A DNA stretch of 64,000 nucleotides from positions 1-64,000 of the forward strand of contig CAKUED010000013.1 of assembly GCA_934646005.1 (NCBI GenBank). Reading direction: 5' to 3'. The stretch is from an uncultured Oscillospiraceae bacterium. Its GTDB lineage: Bacteria > Bacillota > Clostridia > Oscillospirales > Oscillospiraceae. The notes beneath the pieces were generated by a model. The model made no database searches, was not told the DNA's origin, and was given only the letters and a program-made list of their open reading frames with translations. Positions 1-8,500 of this stretch are shown in pieces (position 1 is the first letter of the stretch; each line of letters starts with the position of its first letter). Made by a program: the position numbers and the translations under genes.

Positions 1-206
1 GTGATGCCCGAGCCCGAGCCGGTGGGGTTGTAGGTAAAGGTGACGCCGGAGTTGTCCTTCATAAACTGCTCGCCGAGCGTGCCGATGACCTTTTCCATGG
101 ACGTCGAGCCGTCGGTGGAGACGCTGCCGCTCGTCTTGGCGGCGCAGCCGGCAAACAGCGATACGGCGCAAACCAGCGCCAGCGCGATTGCAATGATTTT
201 CTTCAT
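1..206 (-). CDS. pstS: Phosphate ABC transporter substrate-binding lipoprotein, PstS-like (partial, N-terminus only)
   Basis: Only the first 68 or so codons are in the window; the gene runs off the left edge on the minus strand. The start is the ATG at 206, preceded by an AGGAAG-type ribosome site at about 213-220. The product begins with a lipoprotein signal (MKKIIAIALALVCAVSLFAG followed by a lipobox Cys, residues 1-21). It continues with STDGSTSMEKVIGTLGEQF and YNPTGSGSGI, the phosphate-binding loops typical of PstS (TSGSTS-type and GSGSG). By family knowledge it captures phosphate outside the membrane for PstCAB, which would lie beyond the edge. A related phosphate- or oxyanion-binding lipoprotein is the alternative. 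Confidence 0.85.
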   Translation of the reverse strand, partial: MKKIIAIALALVCAVSLFAGCAAKTSGSVSTDGSTSMEKVIGTLGEQFMKDNSGVTFTYNPTGSGSGI

Positions 207-741
207 AAATAAGACTTCCTTTCTTATTGTCGTTCAGGACTTCTGTTCCTTACGCGCCTAATCATACCGCCGGTTTGTAAAAGGCAAAACCGCGCGATTG
301 TAAAATCCATGTCAAATCACAGCCCCGCCAGCCAAGCCGTAGGGGAGGGGCTCTGCCCCTCCCGCGCAGAACGCACCAACAAATACGACCGCACCAATGC
401 GGAATGGAACGCACCAAAGCCTCCCCTTGGTGACCAAGGTAGCAAAGCGGCGGCGTGGTGTTGAATGACAGCCCGGTGGGCTGTCAGACCCACGCCGTGA
501 CCGAGCCGCAGCGAGACGGTGGCACGGCGAAGCCGTGACGGAAGGGATGAGAAGGTGTACGTTTTGCCGCACCACCAGGTGGTGCTCTGAAACCTGCAAC
601 GTTCTGATCCCCTCAGTCGCTTTCAGCGACAGCTCCCCTTGATCACCAAGGGGAGCCTTTGGATGGCGCAAACACGGCGGCGTGTTGCATAAACGAAAAA
701 CGGGAGGGGCAAGCCCCTCCCCTACATTACGACTAATTTTG
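207..741. repeat. Gene-free gap with nested palindromic repeats (outer A-type pair, inner D-type repeat)
   Basis: No credible gene here; the open frames are low-complexity products of the repeats. An A-type hairpin (GTAGGGGAGGGGCTCTGCCC, from about 341) is mirrored by its inverse at about 699-727. Between them lies a D-type unit: GCCTCCCCTTGGTGACCAAG near 420, then CACGCCGTGACCGAGCC, GGCACGGCGAAGCCGTGACG near 523, and an inverted end (CACCAAGGGGAGCC, about 640-655). On the minus strand the A-type hairpin at 700-723 is followed by GTTTTT, so it can serve as the terminator of spoIIE. Related units recur in other gaps of the window. Confidence 0.75.
692..728 (-). terminator. Terminator of spoIIE made from an A-type repeat hairpin
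   Basis: Read on the minus strand, GGGGAGGGGCTTGCCCCTCC forms a strong stem followed by CGTTTTTCG. It lies just downstream of the spoIIE stop at 742. A dispersed repeat is doubling as a terminator here. Confidence 0.55.
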
Positions 742-2742
742 TTAGACTGCTGCCCTTGTGCGTTTTAACCGCACCACCGCCGCGCTTCTGTCATCCTCCG
801 CGCCGCAGGCGGCGACGATGGCGGCTGCCAGCTCGCAGGGGGATGTGCTTGCGGCGGCGCGGATGGTCTGCTCGGCGGTCTGCTCATCCGCGCCGTCGCT
901 CACTAAGATCAGTGTCTGCCCGCGCTGGAGCGCGAGCTGGATGCACTGCCCGCGCCGCCCCTGTTCCGCGCTCACGCCGGGCGGGGGCGCAGACGCGCCG
1001 AGCTTGTACACCCGCCGCCCCACGAGCAAGTAAGACGGCGCAGCGCCCCATTTGTGCAGCATCCCCTCGCCGGTCGTGAGGCTGACCTGCAAAAGATCCA
1101 CGGTCGAAAAGCCGCCGCTCTCGCGCAGAAGATAGACGCCGTTCAGCATCCGCAGCGCCTCCGGCGCGTCCATGCCGCTGCAAATGAGTCCTTTTAGCAG
1201 CTCCGCCGCGGCAGCCGCCTCGCCGCGTGCGGCAGCGCCTGTGCCCATGCCGTCGCACAGCAGCAGATAATACCGCTCGCCGCAGGTAAAGCTCGCGGCC
1301 AGGTCGCCGCAGACGCTGCTGCCGCGCACGCCGCAGGCGCGAAAGCCCTCCTCGGGGGCAAACGCTGCCGGGGACGCATCCGGAACACCCTGCGCCAGCG
1401 CGTGCAGATACGCCGCAAGGCAGCCGTACTGCTCCGCCGTCACGGCGCTCAGCTCCGTCAGGCGGTTTTGATATTGCAGCCGCGCGAGCTGCTCGTCCAG
1501 CGCCTGGTTGACCGCGCCGGTAAACTGCGGATACCGGCTGCACCGCGCGCGGAAAAATGGCGGCAGATCGTCCGGCAGCATCTCGCCGCGCTGCAAAATG
1601 CGCCCCGCCGCGCCCGACAGGGCGAGATAGGTGTCCGCCGCGCACGTCTCCCAGCACGTTTCCCAGCCGGAGCAGTCGCGGCAGGCAAGCTCCGCCGCGC
1701 GGTCAAACACTGCCGCCGACTGCGGCGCAAAGCTCTGCGCGCGCGTGCGCTCCAAAAGACGGCGGATGCGCCCCAGCAGCGCGCTCGCCTGTTCCAGACC
1801 CGGCGCGGCAGCGGCAGCGCCGTCCGGCGCGTCCGTGTCCAAAAGCCGCTCCAATCGCCGCGGCAGCAGCAGCGCCAGCGCCCCGCCGAGCACGCACCCC
1901 GCCATGCCCGCGACCTGCACATCCTGCCGCAGCAGCAGCCACCCGCCGCAGCACGCAAGCAGGATCACCGCCCGCATGAGCCGCGTTTTGAGCGGCAGCA
2001 CGCCGCACAGCAGCGCCGCGAGCGCAAAGCTCGGCGTGAGCGGCACGGCGCACACGCCCGTTATATCCAGCGCCAGCCCCACAAGCGCCGCCGCACGCAG
2101 CGCGTCCGCCAGCCCAAGGCAAAATCCGACCGCCGCCGCGCCGAGCACGATGCTCAGCCGCACCCCGCCCGGGAGCACCAGTGCCCCGCAGCCAGCAAGT
2201 AAACACAGCGCCAGAAAGACGCGCGCGCCGCGCGCGCGTGACGTGACGGCGTCCGTAAACGCCCACGCGCACACGCCCAGCATCCCCACACGCGCCAGAA
2301 ACAGCAGCGTCTCATCCGGCGCAAAATGCGCCTGCAAAAGCTCCAGAAATTCCACCATCCCATAGAGCACCGCCGCGCTCACGGGCAAAAACCAGCGCTT
2401 GTCCCGCGGCAGAAGCTCCCGGAAGATGAGCAGCTCCGTCTCGATGAGAAACCCCGCCGCCGCCACGCTCAGCGTCTGTGAAAGCCCATAGATCAGCGCG
2501 TGCGCACCCACCGCGCCGAGCAGTGCGCATACGCTCGCCGCGCCGAACGGCAGCGCCGCCACCAGCGCCAGCCCCAGCGGCAGGCTTCCGCCCGGCAGGC
2601 GCACGCCGGACAGCGCCGCGCCCGCGCAGCACGCCAGCGCCCCGCGCACGAGCAGCCCCAGCGGGGCACTGGCGGAGACGCGCCGCAGCACGCTCCGGCG
2701 CGCCGCGCCCAGCTTATCTTCCACCAGCGACGACCAGGACAT
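742..2742 (-). CDS. spoIIE: Stage II sporulation protein E (PP2C-type phosphatase)
   Basis: The 666-aa product matches SpoIIE, the membrane serine phosphatase that dephosphorylates SpoIIAA in the forespore and so activates sigma-F. Roughly residues 20-300 form many hydrophobic membrane segments (for example LLGRLARGALACC-like and LPFGAASVCALLGAVGAHAL stretches). The C-terminal ~200 residues are a PP2C domain with the metal-binding CDGMGTG motif, a VDLLQVSLTTGEG strand and the LILVSDGADEQ motif. It is shorter than the ~820 aa Bacillus protein, mainly in the middle region, which is common in Clostridia. A GGGAG ribosome site sits 8-12 nt before the ATG at 2742. It is monocistronic and divergent from the CYTH-pncB operon. 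I saw no clear Spo0A box. Confidence 0.92.
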   Translation of the reverse strand: MSWSSLVEDKLGAARRSVLRRVSASAPLGLLVRGALACCAGAALSGVRLPGGSLPLGLALVAALPFGAASVCALLGAVGAHALIYGLSQTLSVAAAGFLIETELLIFRELLPRDKRWFLPVSAAVLYGMVEFLELLQAHFAPDETLLFLARVGMLGVCAWAFTDAVTSRARGARVFLALCLLAGCGALVLPGGVRLSIVLGAAAVGFCLGLADALRAAALVGLALDITGVCAVPLTPSFALAALLCGVLPLKTRLMRAVILLACCGGWLLLRQDVQVAGMAGCVLGGALALLLPRRLERLLDTDAPDGAAAAAPGLEQASALLGRIRRLLERTRAQSFAPQSAAVFDRAAELACRDCSGWETCWETCAADTYLALSGAAGRILQRGEMLPDDLPPFFRARCSRYPQFTGAVNQALDEQLARLQYQNRLTELSAVTAEQYGCLAAYLHALAQGVPDASPAAFAPEEGFRACGVRGSSVCGDLAASFTCGERYYLLLCDGMGTGAAARGEAAAAAELLKGLICSGMDAPEALRMLNGVYLLRESGGFSTVDLLQVSLTTGEGMLHKWGAAPSYLLVGRRVYKLGASAPPPGVSAEQGRRGQCIQLALQRGQTLILVSDGADEQTAEQTIRAAASTSPCELAAAIVAACGAEDDRSAAVVRLKRTRAAV

Positions 2743-2847
2743 ATAGATTCACTCCCAATATATGGTATTTTTACAGCCATCTTACAACCATCTGTGCGCA
2801 AAATGCGTCGGGAGCGGTCGGTGTGGGAATACTTTGGCACTTTAGTT

Positions 2848-2876
2848 CTTGCTTCATGGGCAAAAAACGCGTACAA
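2848..2876 (+). promoter_or_regulatory. Sigma-A type promoter of the CYTH-pncB operon
   Basis: TTGCTT (2848-2853), a 17-nt spacer, and TACAAT (2871-2876). It lies 33 nt before the CYTH start codon, in the gap divergent from spoIIE. Confidence 0.55.
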
Positions 2877-2908
2877 TAGGGACAAGCAACAAATACACGG
2901 AGGATACT

Positions 2909-3511
2909 ATGGCAACGGAACTGGAGCTGAAGCTCGCGGTAGGCGACCTGCACCTGCTCGACTGCATCCTGTGCAGTCCCGATGTACGCAGCCGGATGCA
3001 CGGTGACTTCACCTATTTACAGACAGAATCGACGTATTTTGACACGCCCGACGGCAAGCTCGCCGCGCGGCACTGGGCGCTGCGGCTGCGGAAGTTCGCG
3101 GGCAAAAGCGTCGTCACGATCAAAACTCCCGGCGATGGTCTGGCGCGCGGCGAGTGGGAGACGGAGGCGGAGTATCTGGAAGATGCCGTGCCGAGGCTCG
3201 TAAAGGACGGCGCGCCGGCGGAGCTGGCGGATATTCTGCAAAGCGGCGTGCTCGCGCCTGTGTGCGGCACAAAATTCACGCGCATCCGCGCGATGCTCCA
3301 TCTGGACGGCTGCGTGTGCGAGCTGGCGGGCGATATTGGTGAGCTCTCGCGCGGGACGCGCCGCGCCCCGCTGTGCGAGCTGGAGCTGGAGCTCAAAGAG
3401 GGCGACGCCGCGCCGATGCTGGCATACGGCAGAGCGCTGGCGGAAAAATTCGGGCTGCGCGAGGAGCACAGCAGCAAATCCGAGCGCGCGCGGCGGCTCG
3501 AACAGGTATAA
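2909..3511 (+). CDS. CYTH domain protein (inorganic triphosphatase-like)
   Basis: The 200-aa product starts at the ATG at 2909, behind ACGGAGG. An in-frame ATG at 2849 precedes the -10 element and is rejected. MATELELKL carries the CYTH signature ExExK at the N-terminus. Basic and acidic strand residues follow at about 50-100 (YFDTPDGKLAARHWALRLRK, VVTIKTPG), with ELELELKEG near 165. CYTH enzymes hydrolyse triphosphates or make adenylate in a beta-tunnel with metal; in bacteria of this group tripolyphosphatase is the usual activity. It is followed by pncB after 15 nt, so the two are probably cotranscribed. Exact substrate unknown. Confidence 0.85.
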   Translation: MATELELKLAVGDLHLLDCILCSPDVRSRMHGDFTYLQTESTYFDTPDGKLAARHWALRLRKFAGKSVVTIKTPGDGLARGEWETEAEYLEDAVPRLVKDGAPAELADILQSGVLAPVCGTKFTRIRAMLHLDGCVCELAGDIGELSRGTRRAPLCELELELKEGDAAPMLAYGRALAEKFGLREEHSSKSERARRLEQV

Positions 3512-3526
3512 GGAGGACCATCCGGC

Positions 3527-4987
3527 ATGGAGGCAACGAATCAGAAGCTGAACCTGACGATGCTCTGTGATTTTTACGAGCTGACGATGGGCAACGGCTA
3601 TTTCAAGTGCGGCTATCAGGACCGCATCACCTATTTTGACGTCTTTTTCCGCACCGTGCCCGACGGCGGCGGCTTTGCCATCGCGGCGGGTCTGGAGCAG
3701 ATCGTGCGGTATATCCAGGATCTGCATTTTTCGGAGGATGATATTGCCTATCTGCGCGGGCGGGGCATTTTCTGCGAGGAATTTCTAAATTATCTGCGCG
3801 AGTTCCGCTTTACGGGCGACATCTGGGCAGTGCCGGAGGGCACGCCCATCTTCCCGCGTGAGCCGATCGTGACCGTGCGCGCCCCGGCGGTGCAGGCGCA
3901 GCTCATCGAAACGTACCTGCTGCTCGCCATCAACCACCAGAGCCTCATCGCGACCAAGGCGAACCGCGTCGTGCGCGCGGCAAAGGGTCGCCCCGTTCTG
4001 GAGTTCGGCTCGCGCCGGGCGCAGGGCGGCGACGGCGCGATTTTGGGTGCGCGCGCGGCGTTCATCGGCGGCTGCGCCGGGACGGCGTGCACCATCTCCG
4101 ACCAGCTCTACGGTGTGCACGCCGGGGGTACGATGGCGCATTCGTGGGTGCAGATGTTCGACACGCAGTATGACGCCTTCCGCGCCTATTGCGAGACCTA
4201 CCCCGAAAATCCCGTCCTGCTGGTGGACACCTACAACACGCTCAAAAGCGGCGTGCCGGACGCCATCCGCGCGTTTAACGACGTGCTGCGCCCGCGCGGG
4301 CTCACCAAATGCGGCATCCGGCTCGACTCCGGCGATATGACGTACCTGACAAAAAAGGCGCGCAAAATGCTCGACGACGCGGACTGGCAGTCGTGCGGCA
4401 TTTCGGTCTCGAACTCGCTGGATGAGTACATCATCCGCGATCTCATCGCGCAGGGCGCGCAAATTGACCTGTTCGGCGTGGGCGAGCGGCTCATCACCGC
4501 GCGCTCCGAGCCGGTGTTCGGCGGCGTGTACAAGCTCACCGCCGTGGAGGCCGCCGACGGCACGATCGTGCCCAAGATCAAGATCAGCGAAAACGTGGGC
4601 AAGATCACGAACCCGCACTTTAAAAAGCTCTACCGCTTCTTCGGCAACGACACCGGCAAAGCCATCGCCGACTACCTGTGCGTGCACGACGAGACGGTGG
4701 ACGACAGCGGCAATCTGGAAATTTTCGACCCCGAGGCGACGTGGAAGCGCAAAACGGTGTATAATTTCACCGCCAAAGAGCTGCTTGTGCCCATCTTCCG
4801 CCACGGCGAGCTGGTCTACGACCTGCCGCCCCTCGCCGAGATCAAGCGCTACTGCGCCGAGCAGGTGGACACCCTCTGGGACGAGGTCAAGCGCTTCGAT
4901 AATCCGCATACTTACTATGTGGACCTGTCCAAAAAGCTCTGGCAGATCAAATACGATCTGCTCAAAAACAACTCCGCAGGGAAATAA
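3527..4987 (+). CDS. pncB: Nicotinate phosphoribosyltransferase
   Basis: The 486-aa protein converts nicotinate and PRPP to nicotinate mononucleotide in the NAD salvage (Preiss-Handler) pathway, with ATP coupling. Family landmarks are the N-terminal LTMLCDFYELTMGNGYF, EFGSRRAQGGDGA (phosphate and nicotinate contact region), GGCAGTACTI, GTMAHSWVQMF with the catalytic-site His, LVDTYNTLKSGVP, and RLDSGDM. Length and motif order fit the ~490-aa Gram-positive subfamily. AGGAGG at 3511-3516 gives the start. The preceding CYTH triphosphatase is often found near nucleotide genes but no functional link is shown. Confidence 0.96.
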   Translation: MEATNQKLNLTMLCDFYELTMGNGYFKCGYQDRITYFDVFFRTVPDGGGFAIAAGLEQIVRYIQDLHFSEDDIAYLRGRGIFCEEFLNYLREFRFTGDIWAVPEGTPIFPREPIVTVRAPAVQAQLIETYLLLAINHQSLIATKANRVVRAAKGRPVLEFGSRRAQGGDGAILGARAAFIGGCAGTACTISDQLYGVHAGGTMAHSWVQMFDTQYDAFRAYCETYPENPVLLVDTYNTLKSGVPDAIRAFNDVLRPRGLTKCGIRLDSGDMTYLTKKARKMLDDADWQSCGISVSNSLDEYIIRDLIAQGAQIDLFGVGERLITARSEPVFGGVYKLTAVEAADGTIVPKIKISENVGKITNPHFKKLYRFFGNDTGKAIADYLCVHDETVDDSGNLEIFDPEATWKRKTVYNFTAKELLVPIFRHGELVYDLPPLAEIKRYCAEQVDTLWDEVKRFDNPHTYYVDLSKKLWQIKYDLLKNNSAGK

Positions 4988-4993
4988 GAAGAC

Positions 4994-5028
4994 ACAGGCG
5001 CGCCGCAACCGCGACGCGCCTGTTCTTT
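4994..5028 (+). terminator. Terminator after pncB
   Basis: Stem ACAGGCGCG (4994-5002) with CGCGCCTGT (5015-5023), followed by TCTTT. Confidence 0.6.
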
Positions 5029-5043
5029 GCCCCCAGTCGAACC

Positions 5044-5466
5044 GTAGGGGCGGGGTTCTACCCCGCCCGTGCAGAATGCACCAACCAATACGCACAACGA
5101 CCGGCGACCTCACACGATGTCCGTAGGGGTCGATGCCGCGCTCTCCCCGGCGGCGCGCAATTGCAAAATTGCACGAACCATCGGCGAAAACGCATAACGT
5201 TTTGTAGGGGCGGACGCCTCTGTCCGCCCGTGGGGCAATGGCAAATTTGCCGCAACGTATCATAAAAACGAGTGTGCATCGTGCGGGGAGAGCGCGGCAT
5301 CGACCCCTATAAATATGTACGGATTCGCCAGGGTGCGCCCGTGTTCATGGGTGCGTTCCGCCGGGCGGACAGAGTCGTCCGCCCCTACGGGTGCGTGCGT
5401 GTTTGCATTGGTGCAATCAATTTTGCGGCGGTGTACCGCGCGGGCGGGGCAGAGCCCCGCCCCTAC
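5044..5466. repeat. Composite palindromic array 1, order A-B-C / B'-C'-A'
   Basis: Six hairpin units each starting or ending GTAGGGG/CCCCTAC. They are A 5044-5069 (GGGGCGGGGTTCTACCCCGC), B 5123-5150 (GGGGTCGATGCCGCGCTCTC), C 5204-5230 (GGGGCGGACGCCTCTGTCCG), then inverted B' 5284-5310, C' 5361-5389 and A' 5440-5466. Linkers such as TTGCAAAATTGCAC are also shared with arrays elsewhere in the window. Open frames through it (for example 5272 onwards) are translations of repeat DNA. Confidence 0.85.
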
Positions 5467-5505
5467 GTTACGACGAATTACGGAAAATCTCAAAAACCGA
5501 CGATC

Positions 5506-5717
5506 ACAAAAGCCTCGCAGAGTTTTGCGCCCGCAGGCGCAAAAGCGATTATGATCATTTTTGCCGGCGGCGTGTACGTCGGCAAAAATTCTGCTCACGG
5601 AGCGGAGCGTGGAATTTGCGCTGCGCGCACAAATTCTGCGCGCAGCGCAGTGCAAGTCTGTTCAAACGAAAACCTGTTTTCGTTTGAGAGCGTGTTAAAA
5701 TACTTTTTGACACGCTC
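5506..5717 (+). repeat. Multi-stem dispersed element, copy 1
   Basis: About 210 nt built of successive inverted repeats: TTTGCGCC/GGCGCAAA near 5530, TTTTTGCCGGCG/CGTCGGCAAAAA at about 5560-5592, GAATTTG/CAAATTC with GCGCTGCGCGC/GCGCGCAGCGC at about 5610-5650, TCAAACGAAAA/TTTTCGTTTGA at 5661-5687, and GAGCGTGT/ACACGCTC (5688-5695/5710-5717). A second copy lies inverted at 41355-41580. Several stems differ in sequence between the copies but keep pairing, which suggests selection on structure. Confidence 0.75.
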
Positions 5718-5720
5718 AAG

Positions 5721-5748
5721 AGCCCGGAAAGCAGTTGCTTTCCGGGCT
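5721..5748. terminator. Strong hairpin next to the multi-stem element
   Basis: AGCCCGGAAAGCA and TGCTTTCCGGGCT pair perfectly around a 2-nt loop. There is no T-run directly after it on either strand, so terminator function is uncertain. Confidence 0.35.
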
Positions 5749-6048
5749 TCTGCCGGTGAAGGCGGCGGGCGCGTCCTTGAGATGCCGGCGCACACGCCGC
5801 CGGGAGAGATCTGCCGTGCGCCGCTCCGGCAAAGCGCGGCGGATGCAAACGCTACCGGGCACACGGCGGCATCTGCTGACAGGGCATGGCTTTTGCGCAG
5901 GACGCCCGATCCATGCACCTGCCGGGACATCTGCCCTTTTGTGTATGGAAATCGGCATTCCTGTTTTGGAAAGCTCCGAATCTCTCTGGCATCAGTATGC
6001 CCGCCACGCGCGGCGTCATACGCGGAAAAATTCGCCGTTTTCATGCGA
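5749..6048. other. 300-nt intergenic stretch without a recognised feature
   Basis: GC-rich sequence upstream of the cobamide operon promoter. I looked for the cobalamin riboswitch core (B12 box AGYCAGGAGACCTGCC and GCCACTG) on both strands and did not find it. No credible gene was seen. Confidence 0.5.
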
Positions 6049-6077
6049 TTGACAACCCCCGCCGAAAAGGGTAAGAT
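6049..6077 (+). promoter_or_regulatory. Promoter of the NUDIX-cob operon
   Basis: TTGACA (6049-6054), 17-nt spacer, TAAGAT (6072-6077). It rules out the in-frame ATG at 6076 as the start, because that ATG is inside the -10 element. Confidence 0.75.
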
Positions 6078-6102
6078 GAGAGCGAAAAAGGGGCTGAGAC
6101 AC

Positions 6103-6666
6103 ATGGCTGACACCATCGACCTGCGCGAGCGGACGCTTGCCTCGCGCGAAATTTTTGACGGGAAAATCCTGCACGTTTTTGAGGACACCGTCCGTCTGCC
6201 GAACGGGCAGACGGCGACGCGCGAATACCTGCGCCACGTCGGCGCGGTGTGCATCGTGCCGCTGTTTGAGAACGGCGACGTGCTCATCGAGCGCCAGTTC
6301 CGCTATCCCATCGGGCGCGTGGTCACGGAGATCCCGGCGGGCAAGCTGGACAGTCCCACGGAGGACCGTCTGGCGGCGGCGCAGCGCGAGCTGCACGAGG
6401 AGACGGGCGCGGCGGCAGCCTCGTGGCGCAGTCTGGGGCTGTTTCAGCCCGCGTTTGCGTATTCGGATGAGACGATCGAGATGTTTCTTGCCGAGGGGCT
6501 GACGTTCGGCGCGCAGAAGCTGGATGCGGACGAATTTTTGCAGCTCGACCGCGTCCCGCTGGAAGCGCTCGTGCGGGATATTCTGGACGGCAAAATTCTG
6601 GACGCAAAAACGCAGCTCGCCATCCTCAAAACAAAGCTCCTGCTGGAGCGGGACGGGCGCGCATGA
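6103..6666 (+). CDS. NUDIX hydrolase (ADP-ribose pyrophosphatase type)
   Basis: The 187-aa protein is chosen to start at the ATG at 6103, 9 nt after AAAGGGG and 26 nt after the -10 element. The NUDIX box is intact: GKLDSPTEDRLAAAQRELHEETGA (about residues 85-108; G-x5-E-x7-REUXEE pattern with TED at the start). The order of strands (IVPLFENGDVLIERQFRYP, then EIPAGKLD) is that of ADP-ribose pyrophosphatases, which split ADP-ribose into AMP and ribose-5-phosphate. It heads a tightly packed operon (ATGA overlap with the next gene) leading into cobT-cobU-cobS. Whether it has a role in cobamide metabolism or is only co-transcribed is unknown. Confidence 0.9.
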   Translation: MADTIDLRERTLASREIFDGKILHVFEDTVRLPNGQTATREYLRHVGAVCIVPLFENGDVLIERQFRYPIGRVVTEIPAGKLDSPTEDRLAAAQRELHEETGAAAASWRSLGLFQPAFAYSDETIEMFLAEGLTFGAQKLDADEFLQLDRVPLEALVRDILDGKILDAKTQLAILKTKLLLERDGRA

Positions 6667-7409
6667 AAAAGGAGCGGCTTTTTCTCTCCACCATCGCGGA
6701 CGACGCCGTGCAGACTGCGCGGGAATTTGGGCTCGGCGTGGAGCTGGCGCAGTTCTGCCTGGCGGAGAACATGGACAAGACCCCGCCGGACGTGCAGGCG
6801 AGTCTGGACGCGGCGCTCGAAGTGCCGCGCCGGGTGTTCCACGCGCCGTTTGCGGAGCTGTGCCCCGCCGCCATCGACCCGCTCGTGCGCGAGGTGGCGA
6901 AACGGCGCTTTTTGCAGGCGGCGGCGCTGGCAAAGCGCTATGGCGCGGAAAAAATGGTGGTGCATTCGGGCTTCATCCCGCTCGTCTATTACCCGGAGTG
7001 GTTCGCGCCGCAGTCAGCGGCGTTCTGGCGGGAATTTCTGAACGATGTGGACGGGCTGACGCTGTGCGTCGAAAATGTGATGGAAACGTCGCCGGACGCA
7101 CTGCGGCAGGTCGCGGAGCAGGTGAACGATCCGCGCCTGCGCATCTGTTTCGATGTGGGGCACGCATTCTGTCAGAGCGGCGAGCTTGCGCCGTGGCTGG
7201 ACGCGCTCACGCCGTACAGTTCCCATGTGCACCTGCACAACAATCACGGCACGTCTGACGAGCATCTTGGGTTGCCGGACGGCACGCTCGATATGGCGGC
7301 GGTCATCCGGCAGTTAGAGGCGCTTGCACCGCAGGCGACGTACACGCTGGAGGTGCGCTCCGCGCGCGCGTCGGTCGAGTGGCTTTTGAAAGAGGGACTT
7401 TTATCATGA
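6663..7409 (+). CDS. Sugar phosphate isomerase/epimerase family TIM-barrel protein
   Basis: The 248-aa protein overlaps the NUDIX gene by ATGA and cobT by ATGA. It fits the AP-endonuclease-2/xylose-isomerase-like TIM barrel: MVVHSGF (about residue 99), LCVENVMET (metal-ligand Glu, about 137), RICFDVGHAF (Asp and His), SHVHLHNNHGT (His), and a C-terminal TLEVR Glu. These His/Glu/Asp positions are the usual divalent-metal ligands. The substrate cannot be told from sequence. Its place between the NUDIX gene and cobT suggests a role with ribose or ribosyl phosphates, which is inference only. Confidence 0.8.
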   Translation: MKKERLFLSTIADDAVQTAREFGLGVELAQFCLAENMDKTPPDVQASLDAALEVPRRVFHAPFAELCPAAIDPLVREVAKRRFLQAAALAKRYGAEKMVVHSGFIPLVYYPEWFAPQSAAFWREFLNDVDGLTLCVENVMETSPDALRQVAEQVNDPRLRICFDVGHAFCQSGELAPWLDALTPYSSHVHLHNNHGTSDEHLGLPDGTLDMAAVIRQLEALAPQATYTLEVRSARASVEWLLKEGLLS

Positions 7410-8500
7410 ATCGGGACGCATTTTCCGCGCGGCTCGCCGCCATCCGACCGGCGGACGCGGCGGCGATGGATGCCGCCAGACGGCGGCAGGCGCAGCTTGC
7501 AAAGCCCCCCGGAAGCCTCGGCAAGCTGGAGGACATCTCCATTCAGCTCGCCGGGATCACGGGTCATATTTATAATGAGATTGAAAAGACGCGCATTTAC
7601 GTTCTTGCCGCCGACAACGGCGTGGTGGCGGAGGGTGTTTCCTCCGCACCGCAGTCGGTCACGCGGCAGCAGGCGATCAACCTCACGCGCGGCGTGACGG
7701 GCGCAAGCGCCATCGCGCGCCGGTTCGGCGACGAGCTGGTCGTGGTGGACGTGGGCATCGCGGAGGACTACACCTGCCCGCAGATCGTAAACCGCCGCAT
7801 CGCGCGCGGCACAAAAAATATTGCAAAAGAGCCTGCCATGACCGTGCAGCAGGCGCTCACTGCGCTGGACACCGGCATGACGCTCGCGGCGCAGGCAAAG
7901 CGCGACGGCGTGCAGGCGCTGGGCGTGGGCGAGATGGGCATCGGCAACACCACCACCTCGGCGGCTGTGCTCATGGCACTGACGGGCTGCGCGGTGGAGG
8001 ACGCCGTGGGGCGCGGCGGCGGCGTGACGGAGGAAGCGTTCGCGCGCAAGCGCGCCGTTGTAGCCGGGGCGCTTGCGCGCCTGCACCCGGACGCGGGCGA
8101 TGCAGTCGATGTGCTCGCCAAGGTCGGCGGCTTCGATCTTGCGGCGATGGCGGGCGTGTTCCTCGGCGCGGCGGAGAGCCGCCTGCCGGTGGTGATCGAC
8201 GGATTTATCTCCGTGGTCGCGGCGCTGTGCGCCGTGCGGCTGTGCCCGGCGGCGCGGGACTTTTTATTCGCGTCGCACGGCTCGTTTGAGCGCGGCTACG
8301 CCGTCGCTGCGCAGGCGCTTTCGCTCACGCCAGTGCTGACGCTGGATATGCGGCTGGGCGAGGGCAGCGGCTGCCCGCTGGGGTTTCGTGTGTTGGAGGC
8401 GGCGTGCGCCGCGATGAACGGGATGGCGACGTTTGAGGACGCGCGGATCGACGACGGCTATCTTGCGCCCATCCGCGCAAAGGACTGCTTTACGGTATGA
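7406..8500 (+). CDS. cobT: Nicotinate-nucleotide:dimethylbenzimidazole phosphoribosyltransferase
   Basis: The 364-aa protein activates the lower-ligand base of cobamides by moving phosphoribose from nicotinate mononucleotide to make alpha-ribazole phosphate. Typical features are QLAKPPGSLGKLEDISIQLAGI near the N-terminus, VLAADNGVVAEGVSSAPQ (catalytic and binding loop), GEMGIGNTTTSAAV (about 170-185, base and phosphate binding) and GFISVVAAL. The start at 7406 is fixed by the ATGA overlap with the upstream gene. The product feeds CobS in the same operon. There is no cobC/cobZ phosphatase nearby, so alpha-ribazole phosphate may be used directly or dephosphorylated elsewhere. Confidence 0.97.
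   Translation: MNRDAFSARLAAIRPADAAAMDAARRRQAQLAKPPGSLGKLEDISIQLAGITGHIYNEIEKTRIYVLAADNGVVAEGVSSAPQSVTRQQAINLTRGVTGASAIARRFGDELVVVDVGIAEDYTCPQIVNRRIARGTKNIAKEPAMTVQQALTALDTGMTLAAQAKRDGVQALGVGEMGIGNTTTSAAVLMALTGCAVEDAVGRGGGVTEEAFARKRAVVAGALARLHPDAGDAVDVLAKVGGFDLAAMAGVFLGAAESRLPVVIDGFISVVAALCAVRLCPAARDFLFASHGSFERGYAVAAQALSLTPVLTLDMRLGEGSGCPLGFRVLEAACAAMNGMATFEDARIDDGYLAPIRAKDCFTV

Noticed and set aside
312..671. 119-codon minus-strand frame in the first gap
   Set aside because: It is a translation of nested palindromic repeats (GDQGELSLKATEG-type peptides recur as artefacts), with no ribosome site.
5720..6048. Possible cobalamin riboswitch before the cob operon
   Set aside because: The segment CAGGACGCCCGATCCATGCACCTGCC only loosely recalls a B12 box. 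The GCCACTG and other conserved parts are missing, and the promoter lies downstream of it.
5272..6102. Upstream extension of the NUDIX frame through the repeat array
   Set aside because: The frame reads repeat DNA and passes through the promoter at 6049-6077. The NUDIX domain begins after the ATG at 6103.
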